Source: Lepus europaeus
Lineage: Eukaryota > Chordata > Mammalia > Lagomorpha > Leporidae
Assembly: GCF_033115175.1 (NCBI RefSeq)
Contig: NC_084827.1
Span: 176,081,401-176,145,400 of the forward strand
DNA: 64,000 nt
Direction of reading: 5' to 3'
The number at the start of each line of letters is the position of its first letter. Position 1 is the first letter of the stretch. The translations under genes and the position numbers were made by a program. A model generated the notes under the pieces. That model was not told where the DNA came from and did no database searches. It saw only the letters and a program-made list of their open reading frames with translations. This document shows positions 42,898 to 53,674 of this stretch, in pieces.

Positions 42898-43237
42898 GGG
42901 GCCGGCGCTGTGGTGCAGTGGGTTAATGCCCCGGCCTGCAGCGCCAGCATCCCATATGGGCACTGGTTCAAATCCCAGCTGCTCCACCCCTGGTCCAGCT
43001 CTCTGCTATGGCCTGGGGAAAGCAGTAGAAGATGGCCCAAGTCCTTGTGCCCCTGCACCCATGTGGGAGACCTAGAAGAAGCTCCTGTCTCCTGGCTTCG
43101 GATCAGCTCAGCTCTGACCGTTGTGGTTATCTGGGGAGTGAACCAGCAGATGGAAGACCTCTCTCTCTGGCTCTACCTATCTCTGTAACTGTCTTTCAAA
43201 GAAATAAAAATAACTCTTTTAAAAAATAAAAAAAAAA
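42898..43237 (+). mobile_element. CSINE
   Basis: GGGGCCGGCGCTGTGGTGCA head; tail AAAGAAATAAAAATAAC. Confidence 0.92.
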
Positions 43238-43406
43238 AAGAAAAGAAAATCCAAACTTTTATATGAAATTTCTTAATTTTCTGAAATTTTCGTAACAAAT
43301 TCAACTGTGTTTTGCTGTGTCAGCCAACCTGCCTGCCCCTTGGATTACACAGATGGAGAACACTGGTTTGAGGTCGTCGGCTGGAACCTGACAACAGCAC
43401 TGTTAA

Positions 43407-44065
43407 AGGGGCAAGCGCTTGGTGCAGTGGATAAGGTGCCGCTGGGGACACTGGCATCCCATGTTGTGTGAGAGGGAAAAGTACCCAGTGAGACAGGAAG
43501 CCAGAGTGGGCAGGGCTGGTTTTTCTCCTTTATAATAACCCACTCTTGCAAAAACACAGGAGATCTGGCTGGGTCCCCGCCAGCCACACAGGAGATCTGG
43601 CTGGGTCCCCACCACCCACACAGGAGATCTGGCTGGGTCCCCGCCAGCCACACAGGAGATCTGGCTGGGTCCCCGCCGGCCACACAGGAGATCTGGCTGG
43701 GTCCCCGCCGGCCACACAGGAGATCTGGCTGGGTCCCCGCCAGCCACACAGGAGATCTGGCTGGGTCCCCGCCACCCACACAGGAGATCTGGCTGGGTCT
43801 CTGCCACCCACACAGGAGATCTGGACTGAGTTCCCAGCTCCTGGCTTCAGCCTGGCTCGGTGCGGACTGTGGTGGGCATTTGGGGAATGGACTGTGGATG
43901 GGAATGTCTGTCTCTGTCTCTGTCTCTGTTTCTCTGTCTCTGTCTCTCTGTCTCGTCTCTGTCTCTGTCTCTGTTTCTCTGTCTCTGTCTCTGTCTCTGT
44001 GTCTCTGTCTTTGTCTCTGTCTCTCTCCCTTTGGCTCTTTGCCTTTCAAACAAAATAAATAAGAA
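43407..44065 (+). mobile_element. CSINE expanded by the minisatellite and a hexamer tail
   Basis: Head GGGGCAAGCGCTTGGTGCAG at 43407, body interrupted by unrelated-looking 43466-43552 and the minisatellite, then CCTGGCTTCAGCCTGGCTCG and a (TGTCTC)n tail (43903-44030) before an A-rich end. Confidence 0.75.
43553..43827. repeat. Minisatellite, 32-bp unit, about 8.5 copies, born inside a CSINE
   Basis: Units contain GGAGATCTGGCTGGGTCCCC followed by GCCAGCC, GCCGGCC or ACCACCC variants. The unit derives from the SINE body segment that normally reads GGGAGACCTGGATGGAGTTCC. Because 32 is not a multiple of three, long spurious open frames appear on both strands. Confidence 0.9.
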
Positions 44066-44139
44066 TTAAAAGCAAACAAACAGAAAACACTATTAAAGAG
44101 AACGAACGCCTGAGGAGAATGCAACATCACATTCTGAAT

Positions 44140-44378
44140 TGTGGGCGCTGGTTCTAGTCCCGGCTGCTCCACTTCCACTCCAGCTCCCTGCTAATGACCA
44201 GGGAAAAGCATCAAGAGATGGCCCACGTGTTTGGTCCCCTGTTACCCATGAGGGTGGCTCCTGGCTTCAGCCTGGCCCAGCCCTGGATGTTGTGGCCATT
44301 TGGGGAGGAACCAGAGGATGGAAGATCTCTCTGTCTCTCCCTCTCTCTTTCAAAATAAATAAATCAATCTAAAAAAAG
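44140..44378 (+). mobile_element. CSINE lacking its head
   Basis: Begins at GGGCGCTGGTTCTAGTCC; AAATAAATAAATCAATC tail. Confidence 0.85.
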
Positions 44379-44604
44379 AGCTTGTTCGATAGAATCCTAA
44401 TGAGTACTCAGAAAGGAAAAGATGGATTTCAAATGCATCAAGGTTACATCAAGGTTACAGTTAGCGAGGACAACACCCATTAGCTTGAAAACATGAGGAA
44501 TGATTTACAACTTTGATACAGGGAAAACTGCAGTGTGACGTGCCCGGTGTCCCCAGCCTCACCTCCCACAGGGGCCCCGCTGACTCCTCTGGTGCCGACA
44601 CCTG

Positions 44605-44788
44605 TCAATCCACAGAGGCTGGCCCCCTCCCTGTCTGGGTGCCCTCCTTTCCAGCCCTATTTTCCCGGCCCTGGCTTGTGTCTCCACTGTGGTCCAGATT
44701 TATGGCGAGCCCATCAATCTCTGCCCGCTGCTCCTCTTCCAAGGCTCTCCCCGCGTCGGCTTGTGACCTGAATTTGATACAGGCAGTT
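44605..44788 (-). pseudogene. Isolated NCL exon 9-like segment (half RRM)
   Basis: Reads ACIKFRSQADAGRALEEEQR, then AEIDGLAINLDHSGD and SQGRENRAGKEG, open for 61 codons to TGA. It aligns to nucleolin exon 9 (AYIEFKTEADAEKTFEEKQ, TEIDGRSISLYYTG) at roughly 45 percent by eye, including the DNA word AAGCCGACGC. Similarity starts exactly at an AG acceptor (GTGCAG, 44790-44789), as in NCL, and no exon 8 or 10 sequence flanks it. No clear donor is visible before the stop. A processed copy would carry neighbouring exons, so this looks like a duplicated genomic exon or a relic of a second NCL-like gene. No promoter is seen. Confidence 0.6.
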
Positions 44789-45009
44789 CTGCACTTGTGG
44801 GCATGGGGCGGGCGAGAGAAGGAAGAGCAGTCAGCCCTGAGAGCCGGGTGCGTTTATTGGCAACATCTTCTGGTGTTTATCAACCCTGTGTCTCAAGTCG
44901 GCACTATACAAACAAGAATCCAAGAGGTAGAGAAGGCTCCAGAGATATCTTCCTTCTACTCCTACCCCAGGCCACCCCACCTCTAACCTCAGAGGCAACA
45001 TTCTGTACG

Positions 45010-45395
45010 CACAACAGCAAACACATGTACACGTATTAGCCTTAGTGGGATAAAATTTATAGATCATAAAATTCACCCATCTAAGCTCACAAGGGTTCTT
45101 ATCATGCGTGGAACTATACAACCTTCTCTGTTATCTAGTTTTAGAACATGTACATCAGCCCCACAAACGTAACAGTCACTCCCCCTTGCTCTAACCCGCT
45201 CCCACTGCCAGCCCTCGCAACCCCAGCTCTCCTGTCCCTGCAGCTGTGCCCATTCTGGACCCTTCATGTGCGTGGGTCACACCATGCTTCAGCTGCTGGT
45301 GCTTAGGACTGCTTCCCCTTTCTGACTGTTATGAATGATGCTCACATGAACGTTTATAGAAATGTCCAGATACGTTTTGTTTTTGTTGGTGCTTT
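45010..45395 (-). mobile_element. L1M-type 3' fragment, reversed
   Basis: Plus strand has AAAATTCACCCATCTAAG, TAACAGTCACTCCC, GCCCATTCTGGACCC and TTATGAATGATGCTCACATG, the reverse of an L1M 3' end. Confidence 0.6.
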
Positions 45396-45397
45396 TT

Positions 45398-45685
45398 AAA
45401 AACTAATGTATTTTATTTGAAAGGCAGAGTTACAGTGAGAGGGAGAGACAGAGAGAGAGAAGAAGGGGACAGAGAGAGGGAGAGATCAATCGATTGATCG
45501 TCCATCTGCTGGTTCACCTCCCAAATGGCCACAACAGCTGGGGCTGGGCCAGGTGAAAACCAGGAGCCAGGTGCTTCACAAGGAAGCTGGATTGAAATTG
45601 GAGCAGCCAGGATTTGAAGCAGCGCTCTGATATGGGAAGTGGGTATCCTACGTAGTGTAATCCACTGTGCCCCAGTGTTCGCCCT
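45398..45685 (-). mobile_element. CSINE, diverged
   Basis: Contains an unusual (ATCGATTG) palindromic stretch at 45487-45500. Confidence 0.85.
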
Positions 45686-46174
45686 ATCATTTAGCTTTAT
45701 TTTGAAATAATTTGAAATGCGTTGGTGCTTCATTTTAATAACAATGGGGAGGAATTCCTGCTTTGGAAGTAATAGCATTTAAAATGTTATACAGAGTCCT
45801 TAAGACAAAAAACAAGTCTCTGAGGATTAAGTTTACGGGACAGCCTACCTGCCTGGATCATAAGCACAGACAGAAGGCATTAATGTATAATACCCAGAGA
45901 AAACCTCTGACGTGGGTCATGTGGTCAGCAGAGGTCAGACGTTGCTTGAGCCTCCCCACCAAAGAGGGGAGGCCCAGCCTGCAGAGCGAGCCTGGGCTTG
46001 CTGGGGCCACACAAGGGGATGGCGCGGTCACAAGGGAGGTGGGCAGCACACAGGGTTTGCTCCTGCTTTCTTACAGCCACTAGCCGAGATCTGCAGAAAT
46101 GAACAGACAGAGAGGGAGTCTTCATTGCCAGCGTTGACAAGGTGCAAGGTCACCTTGGAGGGAAGGTGCCATTC
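45686..46174. other. Intergenic DNA upstream of the NCL-like segment
   Basis: Searched on the minus strand for other NCL-like exons (exon 8 RNP2 region); none seen. Confidence 0.45.
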
Positions 46175-46460
46175 GCACTGTGAGCTGAGTTGTGTCCCCC
46201 AAATAAGTTCTAACCCCCAGCACCTCAGAATGTGACTGTTTGGAGACAGGGTTTTAAAGAGGTGATTAAGTTACACGGGGCTGCTGTCAGGATGAGCCCT
46301 AATCCAGTGTCACTGCGGCTCTTCTAAGAGGAGATTAGGACGTGGACTGGAGGGACAGGCACGTGACGTCCTGAGGGCCAGGGAGAGAGGCCTCAGAGGA
46401 AACCAAAGCTGCCAACAACTGGACCTGCAGCCTCCAGGGCGGGGAGCCACGCCTGCTGCT
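46175..46460 (+). mobile_element. MaLR-type LTR relic
   Basis: Contains TTGTGTCCCCCAAATAAG, CTAACCCCCAGCACCTCAGA and GCCCTAATCCAGTG in the order of an ancient mammalian MaLR/ERVL LTR. Non-coding. Confidence 0.5.
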
Positions 46461-46915
46461 CCAGCCATCAGCCTGAGCTGTCGTCCAAGCAGCCACACAG
46501 ACTCACACAGCTGGCAAACACAGTGCAGTCCACACACACCACAGCCGGAGGTCAGGCTGTGGTTATCGGCAGACAGAGGAGGGAGCAGCTCATCGGGTAT
46601 GTGAGTGATGTGGGATCAAGAGGGAGACGGGGTCTGAATTAAGTAATTTCAATGAGTCAACACTCGCATATGGTTACCCTAAGAGTTAATCCCTCTATAA
46701 AGGTAGCAGTCAGAGTAAACCATTTTAGGCACCACATTTGAAAGAGGAATGACCAAGAGCTACCAGTGTCAACAACCTAGAACCTCATCACGTGCCTCTC
46801 AGCTTAAGGAAAATATACTGTCCGTACTTTCTCCCTCTAAGCTAACACAGTTTGGGTTCCAAAACAAGAGTTACAATCACTAAGGATGTTAGTGGTATAG
46901 AAAACCACTGCAGTG

Positions 46916-47210
46916 GAGGGTCAGCGCTGGGGCTCCGTGGGTTCAGACACCACGAGCACCGTGAACATCCCATATGGGAGCAGCCAGCACCTGGGGAGGC
47001 AGTGGAAGATGGCCCAAGTTCTTGGGTCCTTGCCGCCCATCTGGGAGACCCAGATGGAGTTCCTAGTTCCTGGCTTTGGCCTAGCTCAGCCCTGGCTGTT
47101 GCAGGCATCTGGGGAGTGACCCAGCAGTTGGAAGATACCCCTTTGTCTCTTCCTCCTAGTTGCTCTGCTTTTCGAATAAATAAGTAAATAAATAATTTTT
47201 TTAAAAAAAC
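46916..47210 (+). mobile_element. CSINE, diverged
   Basis: GGGTCAGCGCTGGGGCTCCG head; AATAAATAAGTAAATAAAT tail. Confidence 0.82.
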
Positions 47211-47276
47211 TAGAAAGCAGCCCCAGTTTCAAACAGCGCTTACCAACTTGGTGCTCACAAAATGTCATGTGTGAGT

Positions 47277-47676
47277 TGCTGGGTCTTAGTCCACCCGAAT
47301 GAGGATGGACTGGGTCGAAGAAAGGTAAGTGCACCGCTCGCCCGTTCCCCAGCCTCCTGATCCCGGAGACAGTCAGACGCAGCCAGGAGTCAAGTCAAGC
47401 AAGCAAGAACTCGGTTTATTGTGCATTTTAAAGCGTTTTAAAGCACAAGACCGCAGGATTACTGGGCAGGGCATAAGGACCAACCAATTACTTAAAAAGT
47501 CATTTTACGAGGTGACTTTTTACAGGACCAGCCATATGTCTGCACACTCATCAGTTGTCACCTCCCCTGATGCTGCGCGGCCAATTAGCTTTGGTGGTAA
47601 ACGACTTTGGGTACCACCCACCTTACTTCCCTTGGGCGCCATCTTTGAATCGCCACATGTGCCTAATTTCCCCACA
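47277..47676 (-). mobile_element. Solo LTR of an endogenous retrovirus (class II-like)
   Basis: 400 bp bounded by TG...CA, with near-identical six-base flanks GTGAGT (47271-47276) and CTGAGT (47677-47682) as target duplications. On the minus strand it begins TGTGGGGAAATTAGGCAC and has an AATAAA at 47420-47415. No gag, pol or env sequence adjoins it, so internal parts were lost, presumably by LTR-LTR recombination. Six-base duplications point to a class II (ERVK-type) element. Confidence 0.75.
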
Positions 47677-47915
47677 CTGAGTGGCTGGTGGGCTATTTCA
47701 CACACTCCTAGTAACCTCAGCACTTCTGCTCCCTCAAGCTGAATTATACCCTTAAAAAGGATCATCTGTATTGTTCACAAGCCTCTGTATCTGCAGTTTC
47801 AGTTACATAATTAAGTAAACAGCATAGAAACTAATAAAATCACTGCAAAAATTTTGAGTCTATGAAAACAAAGTTGAATACTTTGGAAATAATAAAGCTT
47901 GAAAGAATGTAGTCA

Positions 47916-48245
47916 TGGGGCTGGCGCCATGGTATAGCGGGGAAAGCCACCCCCTGCAGTGCCGGCAGCCAATGTGGGTGCCAGTTTGAGTGCCAGCTGC
48001 TCCACTTCCGATCCAGCTCTCTGCTATGGCCTAGGAAAGCAGTAGAGGATGCCCCCAGCCCCAGCACCTTCATGGGAGACCCCAAAGAAGCTCCTGGCTT
48101 CTGGCTTCAGATCTGCACAGCTCTGGCTGTTCCAGCCAATTGGGGAGTGAACCGGCGGATGGAAGACCTCTCTCTCTGCCTCTCCTCTCTCTGTGTAACT
48201 CTTTCAAATAAATAAATAAATCTTAAAAAAAAAAGAAAAAGAAAA
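47916..48245 (+). mobile_element. CSINE
   Basis: GGGGCTGGCGCCATGGTATA head; complete tail. Confidence 0.9.
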
Positions 48246-48317
48246 AAGCTTCCATAATATAATTAGCTGCTCAAAGTGGACAATAAATAGAAGCCGTCTG
48301 CCTCTCAGATGAGTTGT

Positions 48318-48622
48318 TTGAGGGGTGAGTGTTGTGGCGCAGCAGGTTAAAGCGCTGTTTGTGTCACCGACATCTCTTACCGGAGTGCCTGCGTCAGGTC
48401 CCACCTCCTCTTCCAAGCCAGCTTCCTGCTGATAAATAAATGACAACAGCTCATGTACTCGTGTCCCTGCCACCCATGTGGGACACCCAGATAAAAATCC
48501 ATGGTTCCTCGCTTCAGTCTGGCCCAGGCCTGGCTGTTGCAGGCATTTGGGAAGTGAACCAGCAGGTGGAAGATCTCTCTCTGTCATTCTGCCTTTCAAA
48601 TACATCACATTTTAAAAAAAAA
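48318..48622 (+). mobile_element. CSINE, diverged
   Basis: GGGGTGAGTGTTGTGGCGCA head; tail AAATACATCAC. Confidence 0.85.
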
Positions 48623-49045
48623 GAATCTTCTTTTTTTTTAATGAGTTGTTTGGAAGAAAATTGAAATGAGTGGAAGGAGTAGGGGTGTTGGACTCAGCAG
48701 CTCCATGTATGATCCTGGTTCTGAAACCATGAACAAGTTCTATAATGGCTACATCTGCTTTCCCGTCTTTAAAATGACGGCCACAGGACACGGCTGCCGT
48801 GAGGATGAAGTAAGAGTGGGGGTAGGGAGCACCCAGTGTTCATCAGCTGTGTAACCACCCATCCTCCCCAATCCTTTTGTTTCTCTACTTAAATCTACTT
48901 ATATTTACATTCAAATACCAATGCTGGACTCCTAGACACAAGCGGAACACACTAGGGGTTTAATATTTGTCAAAAAACTAAATACAGAAACACATTTGGT
49001 GGGCAAATGAATTTTAATAAAGCAATTTTAAGAATGAAGAGATTG
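48623..49045. other. Intergenic DNA
   Basis: No gene seen. Confidence 0.45.
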
Positions 49046-49360
49046 GGGCCGGCACTGTGGTGCAGGTTAATCGTCTGCCTGCAGAGTGGGCATCCCATGT
49101 GGGTGCCGGTTCAAGTCCCAGCTGCCCCTCTTCCGGTCCAGCTCTCTGCTGTGGCCTGGAAAAGCAGTGGAAGATGGCCCAAGTCCTTGGGCCCCTGCAC
49201 CCACGTGGGAGACCTGGAGGAAGCTCCTGGCTCCTGGCTTTGGATCGGCGCAGCTCCAGCTGTTGCGGTCATTTGAGGAGTGAACCAACAGAAGGAAGAC
49301 CTCTCTGTCTCTCCCTCTCACCCTCTGTGACTCTACCTCTCAAATAAATAAAATCTTATT
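49046..49360 (+). mobile_element. CSINE
   Basis: GGGGCCGGCACTGTGGTGCA head; AAATAAATAAAATC tail. Confidence 0.92.
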
Positions 49361-49515
49361 TTTGCCATCTACGCTGAAAGCCAGGGATCTCCGAACTCCT
49401 TTTCTCAAAGAGGAATCTTGTCAAGTTTACGGTGGACTTGTAATACTAGTTGGAAAGTGTTCACGACATCACTGAGAATAAACGATGCATTTGAACTGTT
49501 GTACCCTGGATTTTT

Positions 49516-49826
49516 TAAAAAGATTTATTTTATTTATTTAAAACACAGAGTTACAGAGAGAGGTAGAGACAGAGAGAGAAAGAGGTCTTCCATCCACCGG
49601 TTCACGCCCCAATTGGCCATAACGGTTGGAGCTGCGCTGATCTGAAGCCAGGAGCTATTCCAGGTCTCCCACGTGGGTGCAGGGGCCCAAGGACTCGGCC
49701 ATCTTCCACTGCTTCCCCAGGCCATGGCAGAGAGCTGGATAGGAAGTGGAGCCGCCGGGACCAGAACCGGCGCCCACACGGGATGGCGGCGGCGCAGGAG
49801 GGGGCTTTAACCCTGCGCCCCTACCC
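49516..49826 (-). mobile_element. CSINE
   Basis: Ends about 330 bases before the CpG island; head altered to GGCGGCGGCGCAGG. Confidence 0.88.
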
Positions 49827-50159
49827 CGCGTGCTGATGGCTGTAGTTACGCATCTCCACTGTGCTCATCTCCCGCCCTCGTCCATCTCCCACCTCCTCCA
49901 TTTCTTCGTTCGCCTGGACTCTCTCCCGCCTGGACGGGACAAGGCCATCAGCACAGCGAGGGCCCGGTTACCGCGCACGGCAGGCCTCGCTATTTCCATC
50001 TGAAATGCTGCACTCACAGCGGCGAACACCAAAGCACGCAGAAGCACGAGCCGATGCTCGACCTAGGTCCCTGGTCCCTCCTGTCGCCACAGCCCAGAAA
50101 CTGGACAGGCCTCAGAATTCCAAAAAAAAGGCAGGTTTCCAGAACTGCTGGCTCCCTTA

Positions 50160-50810
50160 ATCACTGTTTTCGGTGAGTGTGGCTTTTCAGAAGCAGCCCC
50201 TCTGCCGGCTGCTCGAGCGGTAGCGGCGCCAGCGGTGGCACCAGGGCGAAGACGCTCCCGAGGGCCGGGGGCGGCCCGCCTCCACCGCCCGGCCGGAGCG
50301 CCCGGGGCGCCCGGAGACCGCCCGGAAGCCGGCCACAGCCGCGCCGCCCCTGGACCAATCCGGAGCCGCGGCCCCACGGTGGGCGGGCCCTGCGCGAGCC
50401 TGTGGGCGGAGTCCCGGCGCGGGGCTCGGGCTGCGCCTGCGCGCCGAGGGTCCGTCCCGGTGCCGGTGGAGCGGTGACGAGGGTCTCCTGGTGCCGGTGC
50501 GCGCCGGGCCGGGTGTGCCCGCCAGGTTGGCCTGCTGAGCCGCCGGGGGGTGAACCGCGGCCATCCAAGCTGCCATCTCCCCAGGGCTCCCGGGCCCGGG
50601 CCGGCTCCGGCGCTGCCCTGTGTTGCCAGGTTTCGGGGTGAGCTCCTGTGACCCCCACTTTTGGGTGAGGAGACCCCGGGGGACCCCCGAGGGTCACAGG
50701 AACAGCGCGAGGCTGAGCGGGGCCCGGGCCGCGGGCCGAACACGCTGCGGCGCGGTGTGCTGCCGGCTTTGTCACGTGCGAGGGATTCAACTGGATTCCT
50801 CAAACTCGGG
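50160..50810. promoter_or_regulatory. Orphan CpG island, candidate LINC00471 promoter
   Basis: Dense CpG with GC boxes, unlike the surrounding 35 kb, and free of CSINE sequence. It sits about 10 kb past the 3' end of NMUR1, where human carries LINC00471 between NCL and NMUR1. The long open frames on both strands are typical of GC-rich DNA and show no family I know, so I call no protein. Assignment to LINC00471 rests on position only. Confidence 0.6.
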
Positions 50811-50911
50811 ACTTAAATGTCATGTATAAATTTAACTTTACGTGTGAGGAAATAGGCCCCTGGACTTGCTCCTCGGTTCCTGAATACTGTGTCCTGTTTT
50901 TTGTTTTTCCT

Positions 50912-51123
50912 TAAATTTTTAAATTCTCTATTTGGAAGGCACTAAGAGAGAGCTCTCCCATCTGCTGGTTCACTCTCCAGATGGCCGGCTTGGGCCATTT
51001 TTTTGCTGCTTTTCCCAGGCCATTAGCCAGGAGCTGGATCTGAAGTGGAGCAGCCGGGACTCGAACCGGTGCCCATATGGGATGCCAGTGTCTCAGGTGG
51101 TGGCTTTACACAACGTTGGCCCC
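50912..51123 (-). mobile_element. CSINE, shortened
   Basis: Old copy just after the CpG island; head ACAACGTTGGCCCC. Confidence 0.8.
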
Positions 51124-51146
51124 AAGAATGTCATTCTTTTTTTTTT

Positions 51147-51440
51147 AAATAATTTTCAGATCCTATTGATTTGAAAGGCAGAGTTACAGCGAGAGGGATC
51201 CTCGACTCACTGTTTCACTCCCTGAGTGGCCACAGCGGCTGTGGGGTCTGGGCCACATGGAAGCCGGGAGCCTGGAACTGCGGTTAGATCTCCGGCATGG
51301 ATGGCAGGAGTCCGAGCACTTGGGCCATCTTGCTGCGTTTCCTGGCTGTGTTAGCAGGGAGCTGGATGGGAAGTGGAGCAGCTGGACTCAAGCCCGCACT
51401 CACGTGGAATTCGGTGTCGCAGGCAGCAACTTAAGTGGCC
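51147..51440 (-). mobile_element. CSINE, diverged
   Basis: GATTTGAAAGGCAGAGTTAC near the tail; head lost against the next copy. Confidence 0.8.
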
Positions 51441-51592
51441 CCCAGGAATGCCGCAGTGCAGCGGTTAAGCCACTGACTGGAAGATTCACATCCAGGCCAG
51501 GGTGCCTGGTTCAGGTCCCAGCTCCTCCACTTCTCATCTGGATTCTTTTTGCTCTGCCTTTCAAGTGGATGAAAATAAATAAATAGTAAAAA
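51441..51592 (+). mobile_element. CSINE, internal deletion
   Basis: Head and tail joined, the middle missing; AAAATAAATAAATAG tail. Confidence 0.65.
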
Positions 51593-51620
51593 CAATGTAA
51601 TTCTTAAGACACACTAGGCA

Positions 51621-51917
51621 GGGCCGGCGCTGTGGTGTAGCAGGTAAAGCTGCTGCCCGCAGTGCCTGTGTCCCATGTGGTTCGAATCCCAGCTGCTCCA
51701 CTTCCAATCCAGCTCTCTGCTGTGGCCTGGGAAAGCAGTAGAAGATGGGCCAGTTCTTTGGGCCCCTGCACCCGCATGGGAGACCCAGAAGAAGCTCCTG
51801 GCTCCTGGCTTCGGATCAGCTCAGCTCCAGCCGTTGCGGCCAACTGGGGAGTGAACCGCTGGATGGAAGACCTCTCTCTCTCTCTGCCTCTCCTCTCTCT
51901 GTGTAACTCTGACTCTC

Positions 51918-51957
<40 letters not shown>
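51621..51957 (+). mobile_element. CSINE with a 35-base A-run
   Basis: GGGCCGGCGCTGTGGTGTAG head; the long pure A-run (51922-51956) suggests recent insertion or slippage. Confidence 0.93.
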
Positions 51958-51958
<1 letters not shown>

Positions 51959-51959
51959 A

Positions 51960-52252
51960 AAAGAAAGAAAGAAAGAGTTACACAGAGAGAGAAGGAGAGG
52001 CAGAGAGAGAATCTTCCATCTGCTGGTTCTCTCCTAAACTGGCCGCAATAGCTGGAACTACAAAGACCCGAAGCCAGGTGCCAGGAGCTTCCTCTGGGTC
52101 TCTCACATGGATGCAGGGTCCCAAGGGCCTGGACCATCCACTGCAGAGAGCTGGAATGGAAGTGGAGCAGCCAGGACTCGAACCAGCACTCATATGGGAT
52201 GTCAGCACTGTAGGTAGCTGCTGTACCTGCTAGGACACAGCACCGGCCCCTC
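51960..52252 (-). mobile_element. CSINE
   Basis: Tail-to-tail inverted partner of 51621-51957; head CACAGCACCGGCCCC. Confidence 0.9.
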
Positions 52253-52387
52253 AAATACTTTTTAAAAATACAAAAATACAAATCAATAAACAAAGGTCGT
52301 GAAAAGCAATGTTCAGAAGAAATTATGTTGCTAACATGTAGAGTTACCTGACAATACAACCATCAGGGAAATGCAATTTAATAAGAA

Positions 52388-52666
52388 TTTTTTATCTGTC
52401 AGACTGACAGAGAGAGAGAGAGTGTGCTCTTCCACCCACTGGTTCACTCCCAAATGACTATAGCGGCTGGAGCTGGGCTGATCTGCAGCCAGGAGCTCCC
52501 ATGCAGGTGCAGGGACCCAAGGCCTTGGGCCATCATCTACTGCTTTCCCAGGCCACAGCAGAGAGCTGGATCGGAAGTGGAGCAGCTGGGACTTGAGCCA
52601 GCGCCCATATGGGATGCCAGCACTGCAGGTGTTGATTTTACCCGCTACTCTACAGCGCTGGCCCAG
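52388..52666 (-). mobile_element. CSINE
   Basis: GACTGACAGAGAGAGAGAG tail side; head TACAGCGCTGGCCC. Confidence 0.88.
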
Positions 52667-52679
52667 AGTACATGACTTC

Positions 52680-52978
52680 TTAAAAATATTTATTTATGAC
52701 AGAAAGAGAGAGAGAAAGCTCTCTTGTGTACTGACTCAATCCCAGACAGCCAGGGTTGGGCCAGAGCTGGGAGCCAGGACCTGGGAACTCTGTACAAGTC
52801 TCCCAGCTGGGTGGAAGGACCCCAGTCTCTCAGGCTGTCCTGGCTGCCTCCCAGAATGCACATAGGGATGATGGCGTCAGGAGCGTCGGGAGCTGGAGCC
52901 GGCCGTCGGACCAGCACTCCAGACGGGGACACACGTTTCCTAACCAGCGTCTTGACTGCTAGGCCAACCACCTGTTCC
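52680..52978 (-). mobile_element. CSINE, diverged
   Basis: TTAAAAATATTTATTTATG tail end; head decayed. Confidence 0.75.
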
Positions 52979-53007
52979 TCTTGAGCCCTTTTAAATATGT
53001 ACCAGAG

Positions 53008-53360
53008 GCCGGCGCCGTGGCTCAACAGGCTAATCCTCCACCTTGCGGTGCCGGCACACTGGGTTCTAGTCCCGGTCAGGGCGCCGGAATCTGTCCCAGT
53101 TGCCCCTCTTCCAGGCCAGCTCTCTGCTGTGGCCCAGGAAGGCAGTGGAGGATGGCCCAAGTGCTTGGGCCCTGCACCCCATGGGAGACCAGGAGAAGCA
53201 CCTGGCTCCTGCCTTCAGATCAGCGCGGTGTGCCAGCCGCTGTGCACCGGCTGCAGCGGCCATTGGAGGGTGAACCAACGGTGAAACAATGGCAAAGGAA
53301 GACCTTTCTCTCTGTCTCTCTCTCTCTCACTGTCCACTCTGCCTGTCAAAAAAAAAAAAA
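53008..53360 (+). mobile_element. CSINE, young type
   Basis: Flanked by GTACCAGAG at 52999-53007 and 53361-53369; A-run tail. Confidence 0.96.
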
Positions 53361-53674
53361 GTACCAGAGACCCAGGGTGTTTGTCCTGTGGAATTTGTCC
53401 TTATTCTGGAGTTGACTGACACCTGCTGGTGTGTTTGGCAAATTCCTGCATCCTGTGTTCCGGTAACTGGTAGATCTGGAGGCTTAGTTAATTCAGGTTC
53501 TTTTATTCGGCAAGGCTCCGTGGTTGGTGCTGTGTATTTCTGTTGCATCCCTCTAGGAGGCGCAAAACCACTCACCAACCGGTTGTGCCACTCTCGGTGA
53601 TGTTGAAGCTGTAATCAGTCAACCGTCTACCGGGATGGTCGTAGACGGTGTTGTTTAATATGAAGCGAATGGCT

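Noticed and set aside
43553-43827. Possible CRISPR-like direct repeats
   Set aside because: Units are contiguous with no spacers and the genome is mammalian; this is a minisatellite.
43345-44178. 277-codon minus frame with repeated PARSPVW/GTQPDLLCG units
   Set aside because: Translation of the 32-bp minisatellite and a hexamer SINE tail, not a repeat protein.
50063-50803. 246-codon minus-strand frame in the CpG island
   Set aside because: Overlapping long frames on both strands, Arg/Pro/Gly composition and no recognised motif point to GC bias. Kept only as a CpG island.
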